Counted from the stretch's first letter, positions 50,906 to 62,765 are shown. The stretch is 64,000 bases of DNA from Pteria penguin (GCA_035048485.1 CM068592.1:29820001-29884000), one strand, 5' to 3'. Translations and numbers: made by a program. The notes: generated by a model from the sequence alone, not told the origin.

Positions 50906-52024
50906 GTTCCTCTGCAAATATAATAAAATTGAAAATTGTGCAATGGAGGAAGATAACCATTAATTCGTTACAACACATTCAAACGAATGTAAAATGACTT
51001 ATAAAATGCATCATAGATACGTTGGACGAATTACACAGTACTCTATTAATTGAATTTGATTTTCAGCTCATTAACACTGCATTTTGTAAAATCTTAATAC
51101 ATATGGTTTAAGCACATTACTAAATTTCAACCTAGTCGTCATTTTCTTTGAAGTGTTAATATGGATCTTTGCATTGCGTTGAAGGAAACCCTTTACATCA
51201 TTGTGTTGCATCTGTATACAATTATTGCTATTTTCTTGTCACATGATCATAGTGTTAATTTTCCCTAGGTCCAATCACACAAATTTTATTTTCAGAATAC
51301 CAAACAAACAAACAAACAAACAAAAAAAGAGAAGAAAATCAAGATAAGAATCAAGAAGAAGTATTACAACATCATTGATATCTATTACCGTCATCTTAAA
51401 CATTGTTTTTCTTGCGATCTGGTGCAGAAATCGGCGACATAAACTTGTTTTTATTTTGAAATCCATATCGCTCGTGTCTTTTGTCTTGTTTATGGATTTT
51501 ACTTGATGACCTTAATTTCAACTTGTGTTTGACATACCTTATCTGATGTAAAAATAGTAGAAAAAGAAGGAAAACTTGTATTCATGTATGTGCTGGGTTG
51601 CCTTATCAGTCTCCGACTGTTTTATAGTGTATCAATTAACATATGACACTCTATACAAAACAGATCGATCATCCTTGCTATACTCCAGCAGACACAGAAG
51701 TGGTGGAAAAGTCTACCAGTCTGCTTTCTCACGAATACTATTTTGAATGTTTAATACAATATCTGTGTCAGAGACTTTTCATATACCGTAATTTTGATAT
51801 ATTTTTAGAGGGGTTTTTTTTTTTGGTTGATATATATCTCCAGGCAATCACAGTTTCATTTCATGGTATACTATCAGATATCACCGACAGTCTATCCTGC
51901 TGTGATGCAACGAAGTAACAATTGCCATGAATACTGCACCGTAATGGACAACAATAGACCCCACCCCTGGGAACTAGAAGCGAGACCAAAAGTTAAAAGG
52001 GAGTCACCATCTCCTGGCAAACCA
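50906..52024. other. intergenic
   Basis: (CAAA)n at about 51301-51324. No gene supported. Confidence 0.4.
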
Positions 52025-52440
52025 GCCACATCAATAGAACCCTGATAACCAGAGGCGAGACCAAGAGTTCAGGAGAAGTCACCATTGCCTGTCAGGACAG
52101 CCACACCAATAGAATCCTGATAACCACAGGCGAGACCAGGAGTTCAGGAGGAGTCATCATCTCCTGTCAGGACAGCCACACCAATAGAACCTTGATAACC
52201 AGAGGCGAGTCGAGGAGTTCAGGAGAAGTCATCATCTCCTGTCAGGACAGCAACACCAACAGAACCCTGATAACCAGAGGCGAGACGAGGAGTTCAGGAG
52301 AAGTCATCATCTCCTGTCAGGACAGCCACACCAATAGAACCTTGATAACCAGAGGCGAGACCAGGAGCTCAGAAATCATCTTCATCACCTGTCAGGCCAG
52401 CCATAAAAATAGACCATGATAATTAGAGGCGAAAGCAGGA
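52025..52440. repeat. 75-bp minisatellite, about 5.5 units
   Basis: Units carry TGATAACCAGAGGCGAGACC, AGGAGTTCAGGAGAAGTCAT and CTCCTGTCAGGACAGCCACA. One more partial unit resumes after the MITE, at about 52680-52725. Confidence 0.92.
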
Positions 52441-52676
52441 GTGAGTTTCGCTAAAGGCCGTAAGACCAAACGAAAACGTAGACGTAAACTTTCCGACTAA
52501 ATTACGAAAACGTAAATTGAAGCTTTCTTTAAGTCTATTTTCATACGTAATTACATTGGTAAACGTTGTAAAAGGTGTAGGTTACGTTTGGAACTCTGTA
52601 GGGAGGAGACAAATGTTTATTAGCATAGATTACGTCTACGTTTACGTTTGGGCTTACGACCTTTAGTAAAACTCAC
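52441..52676. mobile_element. MITE with ~50-bp terminal inverted repeats, inserted in the 75-bp array
   Basis: The left end GTGAGTTTCGCTAAAGGCCG is inverse to the right end CGACCTTTAGTAAAACTCAC. The inverse match extends about 50 bp (ACGTAGACGTAAA) with about six mismatches. It splits a minisatellite unit: AGCAGGA on the left and AAGGAGTTCAAGAGGAGTC on the right, possibly duplicating AGGA. No coding capacity. Confidence 0.82.
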
Positions 52677-52725
52677 CCAAGGAGTTCAAGAGGAGTCAAC
52701 ATTTCCTTCAAGCCTGCCACACCCA

Positions 52726-54161
52726 CCATTACGTCATAAAGAAAAACTAGCAATGGCCATAATACATGATCTTGCGGTTATAGCCACAATCCTATAAATC
52801 AATTATTTATTATATCTTTATTTCATTTCATTCAATCCAATGTTTGATTCCACTTTTTATTTACTCAGAACAAGAACCGACATTCAAACAAAATTAATGC
52901 AATATATTAAACATTTTTTAATATAAAACTCCTAGAAATTATCTGAAAATGTGTCACAGTAGCAGCAAAGTCAAAAAAAAAGGGGGGGGGAGAAAAAAGA
53001 TCAAAATATTATAAATCTGAATTTGGGCATCTTTCTTAATCACTCTGCTGCAATCGGTGTGACAATATATTCAACCGGTTTGAAGTAGAACTTTGTCAAA
53101 TGAGGATTGTCTTTGTCATATGTCATACAACCTAAACTTACCCCTTGATGTTTCTGCTCATAGCAACAACAGCACTCTTTCTAGACCTTGGGAAGTCCAT
53201 TGTTACCAAGTTTCAGCAGAACCTCTTCTGCAGTTCTGGTAAACACGTTCAAAGTTATCGAACAGACGGGTGTACACTGGAAATATGGCAATAGCTAGAG
53301 TTCATTAAAACCGTCGGTCTAGGTGGCTACTAATATGGCCATAGCTAGAGTTCATTGAACCGTCGGTGTATGTGGCTACTAATTGCCATTACATTAATTT
53401 CATAGAATGGGTTCGTTTAGAAAAAAACAAAAAAAAAACAAAAACAAAAACAAAAAAGCCTCGAAGTTAACATTTGAAAAAAGGAGGAACATTCTTTGCG
53501 ACGGGGTTTGGTCGAAATTTTTGATGAAATATGTGAATATAGAAATTTAATACACGTATACAACTTTAGATATCCCGACTCTCATGGATTCCTCAATGGA
53601 AAAAAATTTATGTTCAAGTTAATATGACATGTGAACACATGTGCGAACTGACAAAATTCAGCATTGTATCTAGTGCAATTAATTAAATGAAGATGTTTTC
53701 CGCTATGATATTATAAATTATGTATGCCATATTTAAAGAAGAACATTACACTCTGGGTAATCTTCATTATTCCACAAAAAAAAGAGAGAGAATAAAAATG
53801 ATTGCTTCTCATCCACATCTGGCAGAGTGAATCAATCGACAGCCGAAATCCTGTGATGAAAATGTCTCAGTATGAGATGAAGAAAGCACACCGCTCACTA
53901 CATGTGTCAATAACACACTGTCATCCGTACACTCACCAGAAACTGGCACTGGTATGCGCATCATAATCATACGTCACTTGTGTCGCATAGACGCGTCACT
54001 CACACTGACCTTCCGGACAGGTTGCTATGTCTGCTCCGTTACCGATTCTGACGATTATTACCAACCTGTCAATATATCTATGTAAACTAACGGTCTTTAG
54101 CAAGATGTTCTTTATCACTTGGATCGGGGGCCACATCCGTAACGTTAATTGGATAAGAAAG
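52726..54161. other. intergenic
   Basis: A ~55-bp tandem duplication at 53284-53390 (ATAGCTAGAGTTCATT, ACCGTCGGTCTAGGTGGCTA). A G9 run at 52982-52990. No gene seen. Confidence 0.45.
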
Positions 54162-54225
54162 TATATATAGAGAAAAGGTGTTTGCAATTAATAATCACAT
54201 CTTCATTTCAGCCTCACATTGACAG
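54162..54225 (+). promoter_or_regulatory. candidate promoter and short non-coding first exon
   Basis: TATATATAG at 54162-54170 is followed about 55 bp later by a perfect donor context ACAG|GTAAGT (GT at 54226-54227). This is the layout of a gene with a very short untranslated first exon. No downstream coding exon was recognised, so it is a prediction only. A pyrimidine tract with TTTCAG at 54206-54211 could alternatively be an acceptor of a tiny internal exon. Confidence 0.25.
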
Positions 54226-55138
54226 GTAAGTATGCCGCTGTATTAGCCGTTCAAGCAGACACGCTTTTTGTATACGTAATCAACGGTCGAGCAAAACATT
54301 TGGCTACCAAACCTAGCTTAGATCAAAATAAGTTCTCTACAATATTACAGCATGGTAATTTGACGATATATTTCGTAAAATAAAAATGATTTGACAGCAA
54401 TTGCTGTTTAACGTAGCATAACGCAAAGTTTCTGACACGTAATGTTGTACTCTCTCTCTCTCTCTCTCTCTTTAAGTAAATTCAAAAATCTTGAATAATC
54501 ATTGATAAAATTATTGAATGTCACCCTATATATGTCAGCAAAAAAAATTGAAGTGATTTGAATGTTGTTGAATTTTAGAGAAACGATGGATATGTCATGT
54601 TTTATGAATTAGAGGATCTAACTGAATAACTGAAAAAAAAAACACTTATATAACTTTTTATTAATTTTCGGGGTTTTTTTCAGTTCTGAAATGCTATGTC
54701 ATTCATTAAATTGTGCAATCATCCTGACAAAAAGTGCATGACTAACACCAGAGTAGAATTTGGTCTGCTTAACTCGAAAGATCAAGGAAAGCAATTTGCC
54801 TCCTGTTGTATACAGAAGCAAGCATAAGACAATACCTGATGTGTAAAATCGTTGCCCTATTTCGTGGATGTACAACATTTGTTTTCCAGATGCAACACAC
54901 GTGTTTACCTTAATATGCAAAGAATGGTCATTCCTGACATATATGTAATACTAAAAACTCATTACATACCTGTGCACGAACTGTCACGTGTCAATGAAAA
55001 CGAGACTGCCAAGGACAGGTGTTCCAACATCAAAACCTGGTGACGTATCTAGCATTACTGTCTGCACATTAGAGTTTGTAATTTATGGAATTTATACAGA
55101 AAATCCTTTTTATTTATTTATATATTTTTCATATGTAT
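54226..55138. other. intergenic
   Basis: (TC)n at 54450-54470. Short frames lack motifs. Confidence 0.4.
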
Positions 55139-55652
55139 TAGGGGTGACTATTGAGGAAAAAATCACTATTGCAATACAATTACTATTGCAAAAAATACTA
55201 TTGCAATACTATTACAATTGTGAGATTACTATTGCAATACTATTGACATTTATAAAAAGGTATACAAAAGTTAAAAAAAAGGACAAAGATGATAAAATTA
55301 ATGATTTTATTCTTTAACAAAATATCTTTGAGTATCCATGATTAGAGAAAGAAACAAACAACAATTGCAGGACTGCACACTGGATTTACGCATCTATGTA
55401 TCCCTCACAATAGAACGAATACAGCGGTCGGCAGATTCTTGCGAGATTGCGAGTGAGTTATTTTAAGAAGAGAAAACATAATGAATGATGTGTATTGAAC
55501 ATTTTTAAGTATTTCATAACTATCGAAACTAGTCGATAGTTGGACATACTATCGGCAATAGTTATCGTAGTGGGCAATCTCCTATCGATGTATTGCTATC
55601 GGAAGAACACCATCGCAATACATCGATAGTTCGATGTATTGTTACACCCCTT
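55139..55652. mobile_element. hAT-like non-autonomous remnant
   Basis: Begins AGGGGTGACTATTG and ends GTATTGTTACACCCCT, an imperfect ~12-bp inverted pair. The interior is rich in ACTATTGCAATA and CATCGATAGTTCGATG words, as in hAT-derived elements of many animals. A 28-bp segment (GACAAAGATGATAAAATTAA) at about 55280 recurs immediately outside the right end at about 55663. Confidence 0.45.
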
Positions 55653-55693
55653 AAAAAAAGACAAAGATGATAAAATTAATCATCTTTAACATT

Positions 55694-55695
<2 letters not shown>

Positions 55696-55792
<97 letters not shown>

Positions 55793-55800
55793 TATATTAT
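55696..55800. repeat. (TA)n microsatellite
   Basis: About 90 bp of TA followed by ATTATATTAT. Confidence 0.98.
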
Positions 55801-57592
55801 ATAATATATAATATTTAGTATGTATTTTGGGGCATGTGACCTTCATGAAGTAAGGGACTTCATATGCCAGACATGCTACTTGCCGGGATTTTCACTATGA
55901 CGTTAATGCTAGCATAGTGACGTCAGAGTAAAATGACGCAAATTTTTCGGCAAATTATAGTAGATCTCTGTGTCTGACATGCAATGAAATATTAGATCAA
56001 TAGACCCTTTCACTATCACTGCGGGACTGTCATTTTGGTTGGCAAATAAATTTATAGAATGCTTAGGGGGCTACCATTTGATTCCAAGGGGGGGGGGGGG
56101 GAGCGGCTTGCAAATTTGGTTGACTTAGATTATTATTTATTTTCAGATCTTTGAAGGATAGAATATTTATTTCCTTAATATCATGGGCAGATTTTTTTTT
56201 CTTGACTTTTTTGTTGCCAATAAATACTTGTTAGAATTGCCCATTAATACACATCCTTCTATAATTATATTTTGTTAACAAAACACAATCTAATATAAGG
56301 TAAACTCTTTTCTTTTGTTATCCTGTATGTTAATTTAAGTGAAGATACACATTTTTGTTGGATTAACTTTTGTTTTTATTTTAAAGTTATATTTGTGTTT
56401 ATTTTACATTTGAATAAAAATCATTTGACGAATGATCTGTTGCATTGATTTGAATGAAACTTAAAAGGAATGAAACACTGTCAACAAATATGGCCACCAC
56501 AAATTTTGAATTGCACATGATTTAATTTAAACATCAACTTTGCACATGTGCTCAGGTGAGAGATGAGATAAATTCAGTTAAGATCCCTTTTGGCCACTTG
56601 TTTTAACGTAACGTTAAAATATCGGTGTGTATGGCATATAAATGAGGGGCGGACCACACAAGGGGAAAGTTGGGGAAAGGGATTGGAAATCTGCAGCAAC
56701 GGGACGCGAATGACACTATTCCAAACAAGAATCTAAAGAGAAAATCTCTCAGAAAGCAGATGATCCCCTATTTATCAACAAAAAAAAAGGTCGGTACCGC
56801 AGTAATAGTGAAAGAGTATGTATGAAAAAGGTAAATTCTGCCATGTACATGTATTAATAAATAAATATAAGTATATAAAGAGATCCATGTGTACTATGTA
56901 GTATTGCTAAGTGACAAAACTATACTTCATATGTGTTCTTTGGTATTTGTATTCATGATTTTAGTTTGATAAAAACACAGTTTGAAATTTAGAAATGAAT
57001 AAGAACGAGAAATAGCAAAGCTGAATTCCTTTGGCTTTTGTTACAGCAGCTTTGGTGCACCTGGACCAAAAATAAACAAACCAACAAACCGTGTCGTGGA
57101 ACGAAATGAGAATAATTAACCTTACTCGGACATGTTTCCGAGAACTACTAGTATGAACCACCATTATACCATCATCTACACATTACCACGGCAAAATGTT
57201 TACGCAAGTCTGCATACCTATTGATGTCAAATTTGGGTCTTGACTGGTCAAGCTATTTTAATGTTTGTATATCGAACGTATTCCGTGCGATTTGCCATTT
57301 TAATCCAGCATCATATGCAACGACAATAGTTTGAAATGAAGCGTAAAATGACATGTCTTACAGATATATCGTCAGTATTGTTAAATTAATTAACGCGCAT
57401 ATCCATAATGAGAAATTTTACTCACATGGAATTACTTGTAATGGGTAAAAGGATTCTCTGCTAATAATCATGTCCACGTTAAGATCCGTGTACAATTTCA
57501 GGTGTGTGTTAAATTTAACTTTAAAACATATACTACAACCAAAGTGTCAAATCAGAATGCAAACGACGATAACAGATATAAAGGCTAATTGC
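55801..57592. other. intergenic
   Basis: G14 run at 56088-56101; a small hairpin CACTATG/CATAGTG at about 55892-55918 beside TGACGTCA. No gene seen. Confidence 0.4.
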
Positions 57593-57610
57593 AATCGGCC
57601 TCGGCCGATT
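57593..57610. repeat. perfect 8-bp-arm GC-rich hairpin
   Basis: AATCGGCC, TC, GGCCGATT. Unusual in this AT-rich setting. Confidence 0.7.
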
Positions 57611-57844
57611 GTATATTACGATAGTAAATTCGCTTTGAGAGCGCATGTGCAAACTCCATTAGCGTGGCATGTTGGGTAATAATCTAGTACTAAGAAACAG
57701 TATTAGCACATAATTCTGCTGTAAACATTGAGATTTCTAGAAATAAATTTTGTAAAATGTTCACAATTTTAAAAAAAAAAATGTTTTGCTCAATACAAAA
57801 ACCACCTTATTTCCGAATATTGACGAGAACATCCGAGAGACTTT

Positions 57845-58070
57845 CCTAAAAAGGAAAAAAGGCGCGGCTACTTTCCTAATAAGGAAAGAAATGAGGCGTG
57901 GCTTTAGAAATTTAAGCGGGAAAATTCACAAAGTTCTGCGCATAAAAAGATGGTTTTAAAAACAAGTACATGTAATTCCTATTTACATTTGGCTTTTTGA
58001 CCAACAACTTGAAGATTTAAAGCTATTCCGATTGCAACCTAAGCTTTTTAAAAAGCTACGCTTGTAAGGT
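57845..58070 (+). promoter_or_regulatory. candidate SRF-type promoter and first exon
   Basis: Two perfect CArG boxes, CCTAAAAAGG (57845-57854) and CCTAATAAGG (57875-57884), lie 30 bp apart (about three helical turns). Each is flanked by GGAA/TTCC. GC/KLF-like GGCGCGGC and GGCGTGGC lie between and after. CATAAAAAG at 57941-57949 can serve as a TATA box. A donor-like AAG|GTAAAT follows (GT at 58069-58070). By established knowledge such arrays drive muscle, cytoskeletal or immediate-early genes. No coding exon recognised downstream in the window. Confidence 0.3.
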
Positions 58071-58310
58071 AAATAAGCTAAATAAATTGAACGACATATA
58101 CCGCGGCAAACTATGCGTATTTATGTCTAGGTCGATCGGGAAATGAATTTGCTCTTCAAATATTTATACTTTCATTTTCCACAGTTTAGACCTTAGCATC
58201 ATCGAAGACACACAATTTCTCGATATGCGCATATCGTGCACCAAATTAATACTGGAATATATATGTTTTGATATTTGTTTTACAGAATGCAGCGTGTTTT
58301 TTTCCTTCAG
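58071..58310. other. possible intron of the preceding candidate or intergenic
   Basis: Nothing recognisable. Confidence 0.25.
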
Positions 58311-58450
58311 GAATCTGAGGCTCAAGTGAGCTTTGGTAATCTGTGATCAAAACTCGTACGACGTCTGTCCGTCCGTCCGCCGTAAACTTTTTACAATTTC
58401 GATTACTTCTTCAGAACAACCACCAAAAGAATTTTGTTTTTATTTTGATT
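58311..58450 (+). repeat. dispersed repeat with GTCCGTCCGTCCG
   Basis: AATCTGAGGCTCAAGTGAGC, ACGTCTGTCCGTCCGTCCGC and GTAAACTTTTTACAATTTCG. I recognise this type as a common bivalve interspersed repeat, by general memory; not verified. Confidence 0.5.
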
Positions 58451-59518
58451 CTTCTATATTTTTTGCATATAATCAAGTTCTTTCTTTGATTTTATTACTT
58501 AAGAAGCATTAAGTTTGAGAATTTGATCAGAATCTAGGGAAATAGTTGTTATTGTAAAGAATCAGATTGCAAAACAATTGTAAGATTTTTTTCTTATTCT
58601 AAATATTAAAACAGAAAATGGATTTGTATCTGTGGTGTTTAGGTGAGAGACATAAACTGATTTAGACCTTGTTATCTAGGGAATGCGTTCCGTTGAATAT
58701 TGTTATAGAGATATGATTATTTAATCAGAAAGAAGTTGGTAGATGCTTTCATTTTCCCTCTGACATCGGTTTTCGGTTGAGAATGACAGGCTTATTTATC
58801 TATTTATTTAATTTCATTTTACTATATTTACTTATTTTATCTCATCTTTCTTGCTATTTGTTTTTATTTTACTTTTATTTCATCTAATGATTCATTTTAT
58901 TTCAGATTATTGAGATTTGAAAGGTGTGCCTTATTATCTTGTAAACGGCACCCCTAAATACTAAACATAAAATTGAAATGTAAGATTCAGAAATGAGTTT
59001 TAGTATTATACCAATTCCATATTATCATTTCAACTGATTGTCAAAGACGGTATTTCAAATAAAATAATAACAATGATAATTGTGATGTGATATTTAATAC
59101 TTTATCTCTTGCTTAATATTGTTTATTTTCCCTTTCCTTGAAGTTGATATACAAAGAATACAACGAAAAAGAAGCACAACTCCAGTTACCTTATTCGCTT
59201 ACCCCAGTAATATTCCATGGGCAAAGATAAATGGTTCTGTTATCGTAAAAGAGTGACTTTTTATGTGGATTCTATTTGTTAAGTGTTTGATTTGTCTGAT
59301 ATTTTGCACTACTACCAAGGAATTGTAAATGATTATTTTTTATCTATCAAAATAATTTTTCAGGTGCACTGATTCAGTTAAAATAGAAGATACCGAGAAA
59401 TAAAATGTGTGTCGGTTACTGTGTTACAAAATGCAAACGTCTCGTGGTAGTCTATAATTTGAGTTTTGAAAAAAAAAACCCAAACTGCATATATGTGACG
59501 ACTGAAATTTCTGACTTG
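58451..59518. other. AT-rich intergenic
   Basis: Nothing seen beyond T-rich tracts. Confidence 0.4.
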
Positions 59519-59573
59519 TCATATAATATAATATAATATAATATAATATAATATAATATAATATAATATAATG
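59519..59573. repeat. (ATAAT)n pentanucleotide microsatellite
   Basis: Ten or so perfect copies. Confidence 0.98.
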
Positions 59574-59744
59574 CAAACTCCCACTCAGTAATCTAACTGA
59601 TAGCAGATGTAAAATTCATGCAATTGTTAATTATAAAAAGAATTTAGTTTCTTTGATGTTTATCATTATTACGTATTATTATTTATATTATTATGATCTT
59701 TATTTTTATTATTATGAACTTTATTTTTATTATTTGTGTTTTTG

Positions 59745-60540
59745 TTAGTATATAGAACGGAACCTTCCCGATACATGACCTCCAGCTTTTGACCTATCTA
59801 TATAGAACTGCAACTTCCTGGTGCCTGACCTCCAACTTCTGACCTATGTATATAGAACGGCACCTTTCTGATGCATGGCCTCCAGCTCTTGGCCTATGTA
59901 TGTAGAACGGCACCTTCCCGATACATGACCTCCAGCTTTTGACCTATCCTTATAGAACTGCACCTTCCTGATGCATGACCTCCAACTTTTGACCTATGTA
60001 TATGGAACGGCGCCTTCCTGATGCATGGCCTCCAGCTTTTGGCCTATGTATATAGAACTGCACCTTCCCGATGTATGACCTCCAGCTTTTGACCTATGTA
60101 TATATAACTACACCTTCCTGATGCATGACCTCCAGCTTTTGGCCTATGTATATAGAACTACACCTTCCTGATGCATGACCTCCAGCTCTTGGCCTATGTA
60201 TGCATGACGGCACCTTCCTGATGCATAGCCTCCAGCTTTTGACCTATGTATATAGAACTGCACCTTCCTGATGCATGGCCTCCAGATTTTGACCTATGTA
60301 TATAGAACGGCACCTTCCTGATGCATGGCCTCCAGCTCTTGGCCTGTGTATGTAGGACGGCACCTTCCTGATGCATAGCCTCCAGCTTTTGACCTATGCA
60401 TATATAACTGCACCTTCCTGATGCATGGCCTCCAGCTTTTGACCTATGTATATAGAACGGCACCTTCCTGATGCATGGTGTGTATGTAGAATGGCACCCT
60501 CCTGGTGCATGACCTTCAGCGTTGACCTATGTATCGTACT
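59745..60540. repeat. 50-bp minisatellite derived from the SINE body, about 16 units
   Basis: Units carry GACCTATGTATATAGAACGG, CACCTTCCTGATGCATGGCC and TCCAGCTTTT. This parallels the SINE segment TATATGGTGACGGCATCTGC, CTGATGCATTGCAT and AGACCTTTGC in order. The sequence just after the array (CCGAAGCAGCGAGTGATCCC, then CTCAGTTTTAACTGTC at about 60541-60620) matches the next part of the SINE, confirming the origin. Confidence 0.85.
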
Positions 60541-60640
60541 CCGAAGCAGCGAGTGATCCCGTTTACGTACACATGTATATCGTAAAAATGAAACTCAGTT
60601 TTAACTGTCTAATATGATAAATCACTTTAGATTTTGTATT
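60541..60640 (-). mobile_element. SINE remnant flanking the 50-bp array
   Basis: CCGAAGCAGCGAGTGATC, TTTACGTACAC and CTCAGTTTTAACTGTCTAAT align with the SINE body following the amplified segment; the tRNA-like head is lost. Confidence 0.65.
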
Positions 60641-60721
60641 TTTCCCATACGCCATTCGCTTCGCTGGACGTCAGTGTAGAAATCCTATGCGATAGCACTA
60701 GGCAAAATATCTACTTGTTTA

Positions 60722-60912
60722 TAATAAAGGTAAATGTATAATAAAAGATAAAGGTATTATAAAGGTAAAGGTATAATATAGGTATAGGTATAATATAGGT
60801 AAAGATATATTAAAGTTCAAGGTATAATAAAGGTAGAGGTATAATAAAAGTAAAAGTTCAATGAAGATAAAGATATAATGAAAGTAAAGGATAAAGGTAA
60901 AGGAATAATACA
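60722..60912. repeat. degenerate (GGTAAAGGTATAATAAA)n low-complexity tract
   Basis: Purine-rich, about 10-18-bp imperfect repeats. Confidence 0.8.
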
Positions 60913-60929
60913 GGATGCTTGGATCTGTC

Positions 60930-61122
60930 GATGATATGATTAAGTTGACTTCCCAAATTTGAACCCCACCAGTGACGTTTTTTTCATTTTTTCAGTTCTA
61001 AAGGCAGGAGTATCAACTTAGGATAATTCTTCAATGCATTATGCTGTGGGTGGTTCTGTTACATATAGATCGAAAGTTGGGCTGTCTTGCTGTGACGTAA
61101 ACAACAACAACAACAACAAAAC
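60930..61122 (+). mobile_element. possible other SINE with (AAC)n tail
   Basis: AAATTTGAACCCCACCAGTG resembles a decayed B-box region, and TTGCTGTGACGTAAACAACAACAAC a SINE 3' tail. The A-box is not clear. Confidence 0.35.
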
Positions 61123-61520
61123 TTTTATCAATGTCTTGGTCTATTTAGTTGTAATGTAAACAGACAAACAAATAGTTTAGTTCATCGAAACAGGAGATTG
61201 ACTACCAACTGAAATAATAATGTCTTCGTACCTTTGCTGCCCGGATAACATCACTCAGATAAATCACATTTTAATTATAATGATTAAAGCACACAGCTGA
61301 AGCTAATGAGATGCCAGTTCACAATGGTTATTATAAACGAAGAAACCAATTACGTATTATATGATGATGTAATATGCTGTAAAAGCGGATCCAAAAATGG
61401 TGGCCATATGTAGAGCTTAAACCAGACGGCTCTCCTTTTATTGTTACCTATATATCATTACAAACGTGGATACAGAAATATTAGAGACAGCCAACACCAG
61501 TGCTGATATCCATTTGTCAG
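61123..61520. other. intergenic
   Basis: Nothing seen. Confidence 0.4.
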
Positions 61521-61524
61521 TAGT

Positions 61525-62590
61525 GGTCCAGCAATGACAATAGTGGCCCAGTATGTCGATAGTGGTCCAGCTATTACAATACTGGTCCAGCAATGACAGT
61601 AGTGGTCCAGTATGTCAATAGTGGCTCAGTATGTCGATAGTGGTCCAGTATGTCGATAGTGGTCCAGTATGTCAATAGTGGTCCAGTATGTCGATAGTGG
61701 CCCAGTATGTCGATAGTGGTACAGTATGTCGATAGTGGTACAGTATGTCGATAGTGGTCCAGTATGTCGATAGTGGTACAGTATGTCGGTAGTGGTCCAA
61801 TATGTCGATAGTGGTACAGTATGTCGATAGTGGTTCAGTATGTCGACTGTGGTCCAGTATGTCGATAGTGGCCCAGTATGTCAATAGTGGTCCAGTATGT
61901 CGATAGAGGTCCAGTATGTCAATAGTGATCCAGTATGTCAATAGTGGCCCAGTATGTCGATAGTGGTGCAGTATGTCGATAGTGGTCCAGTATGTCAATA
62001 GTGGTCCAGTATGTCGATAGTGGCTCAGTATGTCGATAGTGGTCCAGTATGTCGATTGTGGTCCAGTATGTCGATTGTGGTCTAGTATGTCGATTGTGGT
62101 CCAGTATGTCGATAGTGGCCCAGTATGCCGATAGTGGCCCAGCATGTCGATAGTGGTCCAGTATGTCGATAGTGGTACAGTATGTCGATAGTGGTCCAGT
62201 ATTTCGATAGTGGCCCAGTATGTCGATATTGGTCCAGTATGTCGATAGTGGTCCAGTATGTCGATAGTGGTACAGTATGTCGGTAGTGGTCCAATATGTC
62301 GATAGTGGTCCAGTATGTCGATTGTGGCCCAGTATGTCGATAGTGGTCCAGTATATCAATAGTGGTACAGTATGTCGATAGTGGCCCAGTATGTCAATAG
62401 TGGTACAGTATGTCAATAGTGGCCCAGTATGTCAATAGTGGTACAGTATGTCGATAGTGGTACAGTATGTCGATAGTGGTACGGTATGTCGATAGTGGTT
62501 CAGTATGTCGATTGTGGACCAGCAATGACAATAGTGGCCCAGTATGTCGATAGTGGTCCTGTCTGTCGATAGATGTCCAGCTATGTTGTA
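61525..62590. repeat. 19-bp minisatellite, about 55 units
   Basis: Unit CCAGTATGTCGATAGTGGT with variants TACAG for TCCAG and CAATAG for CGATAG. Each unit is an imperfect dyad (CCAgTAT, GTCG, ATAgTGG). 19-residue-periodic frames open in all three minus frames are artefacts. Confidence 0.96.
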
Positions 62591-62683
62591 GGGTAGATGT
62601 TTATCATTTACAACACAAGCACCAAAACAGTATATTTTTTCTGAACATAAAGGTTAGTCTGTGTTGCCTCGTCGACATCATCA

Positions 62684-62720
62684 ACATCATTATCGTCGTC
62701 GTCATCATCATCATCATCAA

Positions 62721-62759
<39 letters not shown>

Positions 62760-62765
62760 TATTAT
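62684..62765. repeat. (CAT)n / (GTC)n trinucleotide tract
   Basis: CATCATCATC repeats with a short GTCGTCGTC start. Confidence 0.95.

Noticed and set aside
61672..62416. Minus-strand frames with TIDILDHYRHTGPLSTYW periodicity
   Set aside because: The 19-bp array read in three frames.
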